Assembly (NCBI GenBank): GCA_902464405.1
Contig: CABQJD010000001.1
Span: 186,001-250,000, forward strand
DNA length: 64,000 nt
Source: an uncultured Actinomycetaceae bacterium
GTDB lineage: Bacteria; Actinomycetota; Actinomycetes; Actinomycetales; Actinomycetaceae
Direction: 5' to 3'
In this document: positions 51,726-59,507 of the stretch, one piece after another
Position numbering within the stretch: the first letter of the stretch is position 1
How the letters are laid out: the number at the start of each line of letters is the position of its first letter
Translations under genes and position numbers: made by a program
Notes under the pieces: model-generated
The model's input: only the letters and a program-made list of their open reading frames with translations
What the model was told of the DNA's origin: nothing
Databases searched by the model: none

Positions 51726-54590
51726 CTAATTCCCCTTCTGCGAATTATTGGGTATTACTTGCACAACATTAGCCCCGAATGTTTCTAAAACAACGTTGAT
51801 TCCCACTAGAGAGCTTTGTGAAATTTCAGGATCATCAGGCGAAACTTCTTCCCATTCGTCAGGAAACTCAGGAGATTTTTCAGCGGAATCAGTGGGTTTA
51901 ATAGAAAAGTCTGCGTGATTTTCGCTCTCGGCAGGAGGAATGTTTGGAGGGGAGAAAGAGGAATCTTCTTGTGCGAATGAAGAAACAGCAGCTGCAAGCG
52001 ACCTTGCTCGCTGCTCAGAAATGCTTGATGAGGAAACGGAGGAGTGCTTCGATGCTGGCGGAAGATCGAGGGGTGGGAGATCGGGAAGGTCTTGAGCATA
52101 GAAGGGTAAAGAGTCGTCAGATATGGGCGATTCTTCTGGGATATTGGGAATTACTGGGAGATCTGGCATAGGTGGCAGATCTGAGATTGCTGTGCTTTTT
52201 ATCGTAACGTCAGTTTTAGAGACCCTGCTGTGAGCATCAGGTAAAACATTGGTGTGCGTATCTCTTTTCTTCGCAGAGCCCGTATCGGCATTATAGTTTC
52301 TGCCAGAGCTTATCACTGCCTGTCCATCGACGAGCGCAGCCAGTACGCCTGCCGGATCGTGAAGTTCGCTTTCGGTATCGTTTAGCGTGTCGTTGCCGTT
52401 TAGCTCATTCTTATCAGGAGAATTCTCTTGCGCTACGGCACTTTCTTCAGTATCCGTGAGGTTTTCTTTTGTTTCGTTAATATTTTCATCTCGTAGCAAA
52501 TTGTTATCTTCTGGGCGAGGAAGTCTCTCTGATTGGTCTAGCTCTTCTGGATAGCTCCCATTTTCTTGATTATGCGTGCCAGAGTGCGCTCTGGCTGAAT
52601 ATTTGGCATTATCCGAAGTATTTGCAGTGTTTGAATGTGCTGTATTGCTCGAAAGGGTATTGCCCGAATGAGTATCGTTTAAGGAGTAGCTACTAGAGTG
52701 GGCGCTGCTTGGGAGGTCAGGGCCAGTGGGATCAGCGCTCGCAAGTTTGGTGCCCGAGGAATTGGTGCCCAAGGGGCGTCTATCTTTTGGGTAGACATCA
52801 GAGTTGGCAAAACCCGCGCGCCCTTCTATCTGCAGCTGTACACCAAGTGCCCCAGCCACTGCTTCAGCCAGTGCAGTTTTGGCTCGTTGGTGACGGTTGA
52901 AACCAGCCGCTGTGCCATCATTTTCAAAACCGACAATCAATACGCCTTCATCAAGCATCAACGGGCCAGAAGCATGTTTGAGCATATTTTCAACGATTTT
53001 AGAATGCGCACTTGCATGTGCTGTGATCTGCTCCCATGCCTGTTGAATCGATAGAAAATCAACAGCACTGGCATTTTTGCTTGTGCTAGAAGGATTAGAT
53101 GGAGTTTTTTGCTGTATGGTGGCAGTGTGAGGAGTGGAAACTTCAGGCTCACACTTTGGTTCAGAAACTTCAGGCTCTACTAGATTTGATGCTGAAATAT
53201 CAGTTTTTAGCGGTGGATTTTTTTCTACCTCATCTTTTTTATCTGCCGTATTTTTGGGTGTTACTCCCATATCTGCAAAATTCGGCATTGGTTCCATGCG
53301 AGGATCTGGAATAGAGGAAAACTGCGTTTGTGGGCTATTCTTTTTCGCTTGGCTAAGCGGCTTCGTGCTTGATTGCGCTGCAGTAGCGGGCGTTTTATCC
53401 GACTGTTGCGGATATTTCTGAGGCGTAACGGAGTGAGCTAGCGATAACGATTCATCAGAATCTTGGTGGATGCGTTGAGAATTATCAGGCTGCTGCGCCA
53501 CAATTAAACGCGCACAGAGCAATTCGAGCTGCATACGCGGAGCGCTTGCCCCAACCATTGCAGTGAGAGCTTCGTTGACGAGATCAGCTGCACGCGAAGC
53601 TGCACGCGCACCTAAACTTTCAGCTTGCTCCAGCATGAGTGCATATTGATCTTCTGGCACAGATAAAAACACATCTTTTACGTCGTTTCCTGCAAGCGCA
53701 ATAATCACGATATCGCGTAAACGTTGAAGCAGATCTTCCACAAACCTGCGCGGATCGTGCCCACTTTTTACTACAGAATCAACGACGCTGAATAAGGCGC
53801 CGCCGTCACCTGACGCAATTGCGGCTATAGCAGAATCGAGTAAATGAGCCGAGGTATATCCAAGAAGTGCTACTGCCCGATCATACTTAAGAGTAGGACC
53901 ATCTGAACCTCCGATAATCTGATCGAGTACGGATAGGGTATCGCGTACGGAACCTGTGCCTGCTCGGACTACTAGCGAAAGAACATCTTTGCCAGCAGTG
54001 ACGTTTTCGTCTGCACAGATTTGGGCAAGATAATTCTCAAGCGTTGATGGTGGTACTAAACGGAAAGGGTAGTGATGGGTACGTGAACGAATCGTGCCAA
54101 TCACTTTTTCAGGCTCGGTAGTAGCGAAAATAAATTTGATATGCGGCGGAGGCTCTTCAACTAGTTTGAGCAAAGCGTTGAAACCTTGGCTACTAACCAT
54201 ATGTGCTTCGTCAATAATGTAGATTTTGAAACGATCGCGCACTGGCGCAAAGCTTGCCTGTTCCCGCAGCTCACGGGCATCGTCTACGCCACCGTGAGAA
54301 GCGGCGTCAAGCTCTACGACGTCTAAGGATCCTGAACCTTCTCGTGCGAGCTCTTTGCAGGATTCGCACACACCGCATGGAGTATCCGTTGGGTACTGTG
54401 CACAGTTTAAACAGCGCGCCAAAATTCGCGCAGATGTGGTCTTTCCACACCCGCGTGGACCAGAAAACAAGTAGGCATGAGTAGTATGCCCAGCAGCAAG
54501 CGCCGCCATAAGCGGCGCCGTCACGTGTTCCTGCCCGATGACTTCCTGGAAGGTTTCTGGTCTGTATCTACGGTAAAGAGCTTTCGTCAC
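51726..54590 (-). CDS. dnaX: DNA polymerase III subunit gamma/tau, with long acidic insert
   Basis: Clamp-loader ATPase of the replisome. About 954 residues, long for DnaX. The N-terminal AAA+ part (1-370) has Walker A GPRGCGKTTSARI, zinc Cys cluster CLNCAQYPTDTPCGVCESC, and DEAHMVS. Residues about 375-520 and 610-900 are low-complexity, acidic and Ser/Asn/Thr-rich, flanking a short conserved tau-like domain (about 515-600, AWEQITAHASAHSKIVENML). I choose GTG 54590 because MTKALYRRYRPETF matches the family and TAAGAT lies seven bases upstream; an ATG 42 bases earlier is the alternative. recR follows. Confidence 0.93.
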   Translation of the reverse strand: MTKALYRRYRPETFQEVIGQEHVTAPLMAALAAGHTTHAYLFSGPRGCGKTTSARILARCLNCAQYPTDTPCGVCESCKELAREGSGSLDVVELDAASHGGVDDARELREQASFAPVRDRFKIYIIDEAHMVSSQGFNALLKLVEEPPPHIKFIFATTEPEKVIGTIRSRTHHYPFRLVPPSTLENYLAQICADENVTAGKDVLSLVVRAGTGSVRDTLSVLDQIIGGSDGPTLKYDRAVALLGYTSAHLLDSAIAAIASGDGGALFSVVDSVVKSGHDPRRFVEDLLQRLRDIVIIALAGNDVKDVFLSVPEDQYALMLEQAESLGARAASRAADLVNEALTAMVGASAPRMQLELLCARLIVAQQPDNSQRIHQDSDESLSLAHSVTPQKYPQQSDKTPATAAQSSTKPLSQAKKNSPQTQFSSIPDPRMEPMPNFADMGVTPKNTADKKDEVEKNPPLKTDISASNLVEPEVSEPKCEPEVSTPHTATIQQKTPSNPSSTSKNASAVDFLSIQQAWEQITAHASAHSKIVENMLKHASGPLMLDEGVLIVGFENDGTAAGFNRHQRAKTALAEAVAGALGVQLQIEGRAGFANSDVYPKDRRPLGTNSSGTKLASADPTGPDLPSSAHSSSYSLNDTHSGNTLSSNTAHSNTANTSDNAKYSARAHSGTHNQENGSYPEELDQSERLPRPEDNNLLRDENINETKENLTDTEESAVAQENSPDKNELNGNDTLNDTESELHDPAGVLAALVDGQAVISSGRNYNADTGSAKKRDTHTNVLPDAHSRVSKTDVTIKSTAISDLPPMPDLPVIPNIPEESPISDDSLPFYAQDLPDLPPLDLPPASKHSSVSSSSISEQRARSLAAAVSSFAQEDSSFSPPNIPPAESENHADFSIKPTDSAEKSPEFPDEWEEVSPDDPEISQSSLVGINVVLETFGANVVQVIPNNSQKGN

Positions 54591-54597
54591 GTCTCCT

Positions 54598-54603
54598 ATC
54601 TTA
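54598..54603 (-). promoter_or_regulatory. -10 element TAAGAT for a leaderless dnaX mRNA
   Basis: On the minus strand, TAAGAT, seven bases (AGGAGAC), then GTG 54590. AGGAG is present but only two bases from the GTG, too close for normal ribosome binding. Confidence 0.5.
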
Positions 54604-54708
54604 CGGCACGCCTTAGGGAAATTTTCATGCAAAAACTCAGGATTGAACGAAAATTGAACAAAAACCGATATGGTTGGTGCAGCTTATCAGCTCAACGCAT
54701 AAAAATCC

Positions 54709-55512
54709 TTATGTTCCTAAGGCTTCGCGCAGCTCAGATATAGTTGGCTGCCCGATACTGCTGGCGTGCCCGACAGTCGCAAACGTTGCCACAGAGCCGT
54801 AGCGCCAGCTCTCGATGCGGGAGCGTCTTCCTTCAGCTCCCATCGCAACAGCAATAAGTGAACGCCCTGTGCTGCGTGCAACCGTTTTCACTACGTGCAA
54901 AAGGCGCTGCACATCTTGATCGGAATGAGCCAGCACAGAAAGCTTTGCCACCACGTGCGGAAGTTCCAGCATTTCTTCATACATTAGCTGCATCACTTCT
55001 TGATGAGGAGTTTCTTGCCAATCGTGTGCAGAGATCACAACTAAAACGCCAAGTTTTTGCGCACGCTCCGCCAAAGCAACTGTGCCCTCAAACCATTGCT
55101 CAAGATCCAGACCTATACGCTCAGGGGGTACGTCGATATGTACCAGCGTATCGAGGAGTTCAGCTAGAAGCAGACGGTAACGCCCCAGGCTCAGCTTCGC
55201 CTGCCCGCCTTCGCCCGCAGTGCGGATTGTCAGCAGCAGCGGAATTGAAGTTGCTTCAAGAATTGGGTGAATTACCTCGCGCCCAAGCGGAGCAAGAGAG
55301 AGCTGTTTATGTGCGCCGAGCATGAAATCAATTCTCCATTCGAGAATATCAGCTCCGCCAGCTTCCGCAGCGATTGCTTCATCAATAATCATTTGAGCTG
55401 TTGTGCCTGTGAGCGGCACGATCACGGCAGGAGACATACGTATGAGACCCCCATGCGCATCAAAGGCAGGGGATAGGCATTCAGCAAGTGATAACGAGTG
55501 CGCCTTACTCAT
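54709..55512 (-). CDS. aroD: Type I 3-dehydroquinate dehydratase
   Basis: Third step of the shikimate pathway. 267 residues with type I signatures: DILEWRIDF, VVISAHDWQETP (catalytic His), VVAKLSVLAHS (Schiff-base Lys) and the C-terminal SVATFATVGHASSIGQ. I start at 55512 (MSKAHSL), whose ATG overlaps the aminotransferase stop by eight bases; an upstream start would lie deep in that gene. The type I enzyme is less usual in actinobacteria, which often carry the type II form. Confidence 0.92.
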   Translation of the reverse strand: MSKAHSLSLAECLSPAFDAHGGLIRMSPAVIVPLTGTTAQMIIDEAIAAEAGGADILEWRIDFMLGAHKQLSLAPLGREVIHPILEATSIPLLLTIRTAGEGGQAKLSLGRYRLLLAELLDTLVHIDVPPERIGLDLEQWFEGTVALAERAQKLGVLVVISAHDWQETPHQEVMQLMYEEMLELPHVVAKLSVLAHSDQDVQRLLHVVKTVARSTGRSLIAVAMGAEGRRSRIESWRYGSVATFATVGHASSIGQPTISELREALGT

Positions 55513-56614
55513 CGTCACCACCACCCTGATGTATCCATTCCTCGTATGCAGCGATGAGCCGCTGAGATGCTTCAGGCTCCGCAATCGTCACGCGCGTGCC
55601 CTCATTCTTAAATGTGCGCACGATAATTCCATGTTTAGTGCAAAGCTCCTCAAAAGCTTGGGAATAGTTGCCCAGCTCGAACCATACAAAATTGGCTTGA
55701 GGTTCAGGCCCTTTCCACCCCAAGCTGCGCAGCGCCGTCACCAACTTCTCACGTTCGCTTTGAATGATTCCAACGCGGCGATTCACTTCAGCTCGTTCGC
55801 GCAAAGCAGCTTGAGCAGCTACTTGAGCCAATGTATTGACGCCAAAAGGGGTATTTGAAGAGTTTAGTGCGCGGGCAATGCTCGGCTCGGCTATCACATA
55901 TCCGCAGCGCAGACCTGCTAAGCCATACGCTTTCGAAAACGTGCGAAGGCAGAGTAGGTTTGGAAATTCCTGCATAAGTTCCATTGCACGCACAGGGTCT
56001 TCCATGCGCACAAAATCTATGTATGCTTCATCGAGCAATACAGGAATATTCTGGGGAGTTTGCAGCAAAAACTCCTGCACATTCGTGTGAGTAAGGGCAG
56101 CAGAAGTAGGGTTGTTTGGCGTGCAGACTATAATGGCACGCGTTGTGGGCGTGACGGCGGCGAGCATAGCAGCGAGATCACAATTTCCATCAGCGCGCAG
56201 CGGCACACGAACAGTCTCAGCTCCTGCCATCTGCACGGCAATCGGATATGCTTCAAAGGAACGCCACGGAATAATCACCTCGCTGCCAGGGCTGGAAACG
56301 TCTGCCAAAATTTTTTCAATGAGCGCCACTGAGCCATTGCCGATACATAAGGATTCTTCAGGCATACCGATTTCTTGCGCAATTTGGGCACTAAGAGACG
56401 CCATTGCAGCATCTGGATAGCGATTTAAGCTCGATATATGCGAAGAAATTTCTGCTTGCACAGAAGGGAGGGTTGGGAAAGGCATTTCGTTGCTTGCTAC
56501 TTTAATGATGGTAGGATCTTGGCTTGCTTTTCCTGCAACGTATGGTGGAAGCTGCATGATGTATTCGTGGATTATTTTCGCGGCTATTGTGCTTTGTGCT
56601 GATTTCTCCATCAT
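55505..56614 (-). CDS. Histidinol-phosphate/aromatic aminotransferase family
   Basis: 369 residues, PLP-dependent class II-type aminotransferase of the HisC/Pat subgroup. SNEMPFPTLP near the N-terminus, NPNNPTSAAL-like CTPNNPTSA, LDEAYIDF and the PLP Lys in TFSKAYGLAGLRCGY are present. Overlap with aroD suggests an aromatic aminotransferase (phenylalanine/tyrosine synthesis), but a histidine role cannot be excluded. GAGGGGGAAG precedes the ATG. Confidence 0.88.
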   Translation of the reverse strand: MMEKSAQSTIAAKIIHEYIMQLPPYVAGKASQDPTIIKVASNEMPFPTLPSVQAEISSHISSLNRYPDAAMASLSAQIAQEIGMPEESLCIGNGSVALIEKILADVSSPGSEVIIPWRSFEAYPIAVQMAGAETVRVPLRADGNCDLAAMLAAVTPTTRAIIVCTPNNPTSAALTHTNVQEFLLQTPQNIPVLLDEAYIDFVRMEDPVRAMELMQEFPNLLCLRTFSKAYGLAGLRCGYVIAEPSIARALNSSNTPFGVNTLAQVAAQAALRERAEVNRRVGIIQSEREKLVTALRSLGWKGPEPQANFVWFELGNYSQAFEELCTKHGIIVRTFKNEGTRVTIAEPEASQRLIAAYEEWIHQGGGDDE

Positions 56615-56755
56615 GCTTCCCCCTCTGTGTGATTATTCTGCGGGCAATTCTTCATTGATGCTTTGAGATTTCCTTTGCAAGATTTCTCTTCTAAGATATC
56701 TATCTTAACTCGGCGCTTACGGCAATATCTCACGTATAGAAAATAGGAGTTTTCG

Positions 56756-56772
56756 CTCAATGATACATTGAG
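56756..56772. promoter_or_regulatory. 17-bp dyad CTCAATG-ATA-CATTGAG
   Basis: Perfect 7-bp arms around a 3-base centre, in the 310-base region upstream of the YtxH-like gene. Candidate operator or small hairpin; no regulator is adjacent. Confidence 0.5.
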
Positions 56773-56836
56773 TCTTTCTATATATGCGGCTCTAAGCGAA
56801 AAATGCGAGAAGTAGAAACGTTTTCATGAAAAACTA

Positions 56837-56854
56837 CCTATCACGTGAGATAGG
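56837..56854. promoter_or_regulatory. 18-bp dyad CCTATC-ACGTGA-GATAGG
   Basis: Perfect 6-bp arms. A related half (TATCTCACGTATAG) occurs near 56726. A 13-base direct repeat (GTAAAGCATATTT) lies just downstream. These together suggest a regulated promoter for the YtxH-like gene. Confidence 0.5.
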
Positions 56855-56924
56855 ATTCAAATAGCTCGGTAAAGCATATTTGTAAAGCATATTTATGAAG
56901 CATGGAAAAGAGAAAGAGGAAATT

Positions 56925-57218
56925 ATGAAACTCCTTTGCACTGTTGCTATTTTCGGGGCGGGATACGTTTTAGGTACTCGTGCAGGGCGTGAACGATTTG
57001 AGCAGATCAAAGAAAACGCAGCTAAACTCTGGGATTCAAGCCCTATTCAAGCTGGGCGAGAAAAAGCGAAGAGCGCTGCAGCCTGCACATTTGAACAGGC
57101 GAAAGCGACTGCTGTCGATACTGCGAAGAATGCCGCTGAAGCAGTAAAGAATAAGATGAATGCTCAAGAATCAGAGTTAGATGACGATGTAATCGTTGTG
57201 CAACCAGTCAATGAGTAG
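56925..57218 (+). CDS. YtxH-domain small protein
   Basis: 97 residues. A short hydrophobic start (LLCTVAIFGAGYVLGTRAGRERF) matches the YtxH pattern, followed by an Ala/Lys/Glu helix (about 30-80) and an acidic tail (ELDDDVIVVQP). Start 56925 follows GAGGAA. Relatives are stress-related envelope proteins; the exact role is unknown. Confidence 0.75.
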   Translation: MKLLCTVAIFGAGYVLGTRAGRERFEQIKENAAKLWDSSPIQAGREKAKSAAACTFEQAKATAVDTAKNAAEAVKNKMNAQESELDDDVIVVQPVNE

Positions 57219-57335
57219 CGCGTGTGCTTGTGCGCGCTGTGGGCAGTAGCGCAGGATTTATGATGTAAAGAGTTTAGTGTGCGCTGGAGCGTATAGTAAG
57301 AATCGAAAAACTCAAGAAGACTGAGGATATGAGCT

Positions 57336-58478
57336 TTATTGGTGCTCTTCGCTATCTGATGAGTTTTCAGATTCACTCTGCAGCTGCTTCAATTTCTGAG
57401 AAAGAATAAATCCATCAGCACCTCGAACTACAGGCACGCCATGCCGCTCTGTATCAGCATCGGAGCGGATTGTGCCGACTGGTTCTGCTGTGCCGTGAGA
57501 GAGTACCTGCTCAATGCGATTTAGCTTGCGCAAAGCAATTGCTCGCACTCGCGAAGGAAACTCGCGCGCAAGATCGTCATAAAAAATTGGATCGTGTTGC
57601 CCGTCGTCACCCACGAGATACCATGTGATATGCGGAAACATCAGCAGCAAATTTCGCAGCTGAGTTTTTTTGTGCGATTCGCCGTTGCGGAAAAACCCTG
57701 TGGGGGTGGGTCCCCAGTCAGTGAGGAGCATTGGTCCTACGGGATAATCGTGTTTACGAATGAAACTAACCATCGTGTTGTAGGTATTCCATGCGCCAGT
57801 AGATAAATAAAATACGGGAGCATCGGGCTCGTTTTTGAGCAGTTCCTGATACATATACGCCATTCCATTCACAGGCTGGCGTGAGTTGGTGTGGCGCACA
57901 AAGGCATTCCATGCCGCAATAAAAACGCGTGGCATCCATGTGACCACAATCGTATCGTCAATATCAGAAATCAGGCCAGTTTGTGCTTGTGGTGAAACAA
58001 TCATCACTGGTGCTTTGGTTGGTTCTCCTGCTTTTGGAATAAGTTCAACTTCATGCCAGCCAGGTTCTAAACCATGATCTTCGACGAGGAGATCGAGATA
58101 GCCGCCGCGATCTGTGCGTGTGTGAATCTCGCGTTTGCCGATGCGTACCGTTACTGGCAAGAAACCAACTTGAGTTGTGAAAAACTGGCGCCAGCCACGC
58201 TGAGCCTGCGTCCCTGCATCTGCTACTCGCTGAGCAAAATCGGTGACTTTCTCAGTAGCGAAAGTATGGATACCGAGAGGGGCGAAATCGAACGTAAAAA
58301 TTGGGCGATCTTCATCTGGATCTTCCATTGTGGCTCGGGCGAGTACTTTCACTGCAGATGTTGAGCCATAGCCCATATAGGGTGTGAGTCTTGGTAACCA
58401 GCCCTGCGAACGGCGGCGCACCACGCCGCGGCGGTTCGCGCCATCGTCAAGGCGGCGGGCAAAATCAGAAAGACTCAT
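57336..58478 (-). CDS. App1-like phosphatidate phosphatase family protein
   Basis: 380 residues of the DUF2183/App1 family. The N-terminal beta region (about 40-150) precedes the HAD-type catalytic motif LISDIDDTIVVTWMP (about 165-180), and the C-terminal part has YLSTGAWNTY and YLVGDDGQHDP. The start at 58478 follows TACGAT by six bases. Fungal App1 is a phosphatidate phosphatase; the bacterial substrate is not established. Confidence 0.88.
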   Translation of the reverse strand: MSLSDFARRLDDGANRRGVVRRRSQGWLPRLTPYMGYGSTSAVKVLARATMEDPDEDRPIFTFDFAPLGIHTFATEKVTDFAQRVADAGTQAQRGWRQFFTTQVGFLPVTVRIGKREIHTRTDRGGYLDLLVEDHGLEPGWHEVELIPKAGEPTKAPVMIVSPQAQTGLISDIDDTIVVTWMPRVFIAAWNAFVRHTNSRQPVNGMAYMYQELLKNEPDAPVFYLSTGAWNTYNTMVSFIRKHDYPVGPMLLTDWGPTPTGFFRNGESHKKTQLRNLLLMFPHITWYLVGDDGQHDPIFYDDLAREFPSRVRAIALRKLNRIEQVLSHGTAEPVGTIRSDADTERHGVPVVRGADGFILSQKLKQLQSESENSSDSEEHQ

Positions 58479-58484
58479 ACTTAT

Positions 58485-58490
58485 ATCGTA
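58485..58490 (-). promoter_or_regulatory. -10 element TACGAT for a leaderless App1-like mRNA
   Basis: On the minus strand, TACGAT, six bases (ATAAGT), then ATG 58478. There is no ribosome site. Confidence 0.7.
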
Positions 58491-58565
58491 CTGGCTAGAG
58501 GGCAGAAAAGAAGAAGAGAAGTAGAGACTCCTTTTCGGGATGTAATCACTGCCACTATTGTGCAT

Positions 58566-58596
58566 TTGGCATTTTCTACCTATTCGGGGTTAAGAT
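58566..58596 (+). promoter_or_regulatory. Candidate promoter of tRNA-Arg(ACG)
   Basis: TTGGCA (-35) and TAAGAT (-10, 58591-58596) are 19 bases apart, rather wide. The -10 ends 24 bases before the tRNA 5' end. Confidence 0.45.
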
Positions 58597-58620
58597 AGAG
58601 CACGTTCAAATGAACAATGT

Positions 58621-58693
58621 GCGCCAGTAGCTCAATGGATAGAGCATCTGACTACGGATCAGAAGGTTGGGGGTTCGAGTCCCTTCTGGCGCG
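58621..58693 (+). tRNA. tRNA-Arg (anticodon ACG)
   Basis: Acceptor GCGCCAG/CTGGCGC, D-arm GCTCAATGGATAGAGC, anticodon loop CTACGGA giving ACG, T-arm GGGTTCGAGTCCC. The discriminator is G and CCA is not encoded. A34 is the TadA substrate. Confidence 0.96.
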
Positions 58694-58698
58694 CGATT

Positions 58699-58741
58699 CG
58701 GCTCGGTGGTTGATGTAGATCCTGCCGAGTCGTTTTTATTT
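58699..58741 (+). terminator. Terminator of tRNA-Arg(ACG)
   Basis: CGGCTCGG pairs with CCGAGTCG (one G-T pair) around an 18-base loop, followed by TTTTTATTTT. Confidence 0.8.
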
Positions 58742-59152
58742 TCTCTTTAGCCTGCTCGAAAATTCCTGTGCGGCTTCGGTTTTGGGCTGCTCCATAGGCT
58801 CATAGGCTCAAAAGAGGCTGTTTGGAGTCTTGAAGTTGCACTGTAGTGATAGCGTATTGCTTGGTTTATTTTGAGTTTGTTTTGGCTGGGCTGTTTTCCT
58901 ATTGGCACATCTACCAGAAAACTTTTTACTCCTCGTATATGCAGTTTCCTTGAATTTAAGCTGATTTTCTTCTACTAGAGCATCTACTGGAAACTTACTA
59001 GAAAACTACTAGAAAATTTTCTTGTAGGAATTCGAAGTTGTACTGCTGTGATTTATGGAGGCGCTTGTGAAAGCAGCATAGTTTTACTGCAGTTCATTAT
59101 ATGAACATGAATGTGCATCGCCTCGAAAAAGGTGCTACCTTCTAAACCAACA
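58742..59152. other. Intergenic with degenerate duplicated sequence
   Basis: About 410 bases without a gene. GAAGTTGCACTGTAGTGAT (58832-58850) recurs with two changes at 59034-59052, and CTAGAAAACT-like segments recur between 58910 and 59020. The block looks like an old duplication of about 200 bases. No product is evident. Confidence 0.55.
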
Positions 59153-59168
59153 CAGAAAGGATACGGCA

Positions 59169-59231
59169 ATGGTTCGTGAATGCACGATGGTCGCGCGTTG
59201 GCGCAGCTGGTTTGGTTGGCGATCTGCCTAG
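59169..59231 (+). CDS. Trp-rich leader peptide
   Basis: 20 codons starting at ATG 59169, with AAAGGA seven bases upstream. Trp codons (TGG) lie at codons 11, 14 and 17 in the run RWRSWFGWRSA. It precedes a hairpin and U-tract and a tryptophan-transporter-type operon. Three Trp in 20 residues is the pattern of a ribosome-stalling attenuator peptide. Confidence 0.75.
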   Translation: MVRECTMVARWRSWFGWRSA

Positions 59232-59346
59232 CTAAGCCAGTTTTCAGCTGCACAGATCGCATAAGCAATGGTGATCGTGCAGGCTCATGAACTAATCCGT
59301 ACGGAATAGAAAATGCCCTCCGGTCTCCAACCGTGAGGGTTTTGTT
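59219..59346 (+). promoter_or_regulatory. Candidate Trp attenuator with intrinsic terminator
   Basis: GCGATCTG (59219-59226, overlapping the third Trp codon) can pair with CAGATCGC (59253-59260). The latter can instead pair, as GCAC-A-GATC (59250-59258), with GATCGTGC (59273-59280). Downstream, CCCTCCGG and CCG-T-GAGGG (59316-59339) form a terminator followed by TTTTGTT. A stalled ribosome would free the second pairing. How it disrupts the terminator is not clear from pairing alone. Confidence 0.6.
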
Positions 59347-59507
59347 AATAGCGATCTGGATACGCTCTAGCTGATAAATGCGCAAGAAGAAACTTCTTCA
59401 AACAAAATTGAGCTAAGAGCAGCAGAAGTAAGCCGATATAGAAACTATAGAAAAATCGGCACATATCCTCACACTTCACTTAGTAACTCATCCAGAAAGA
59501 AACGACA

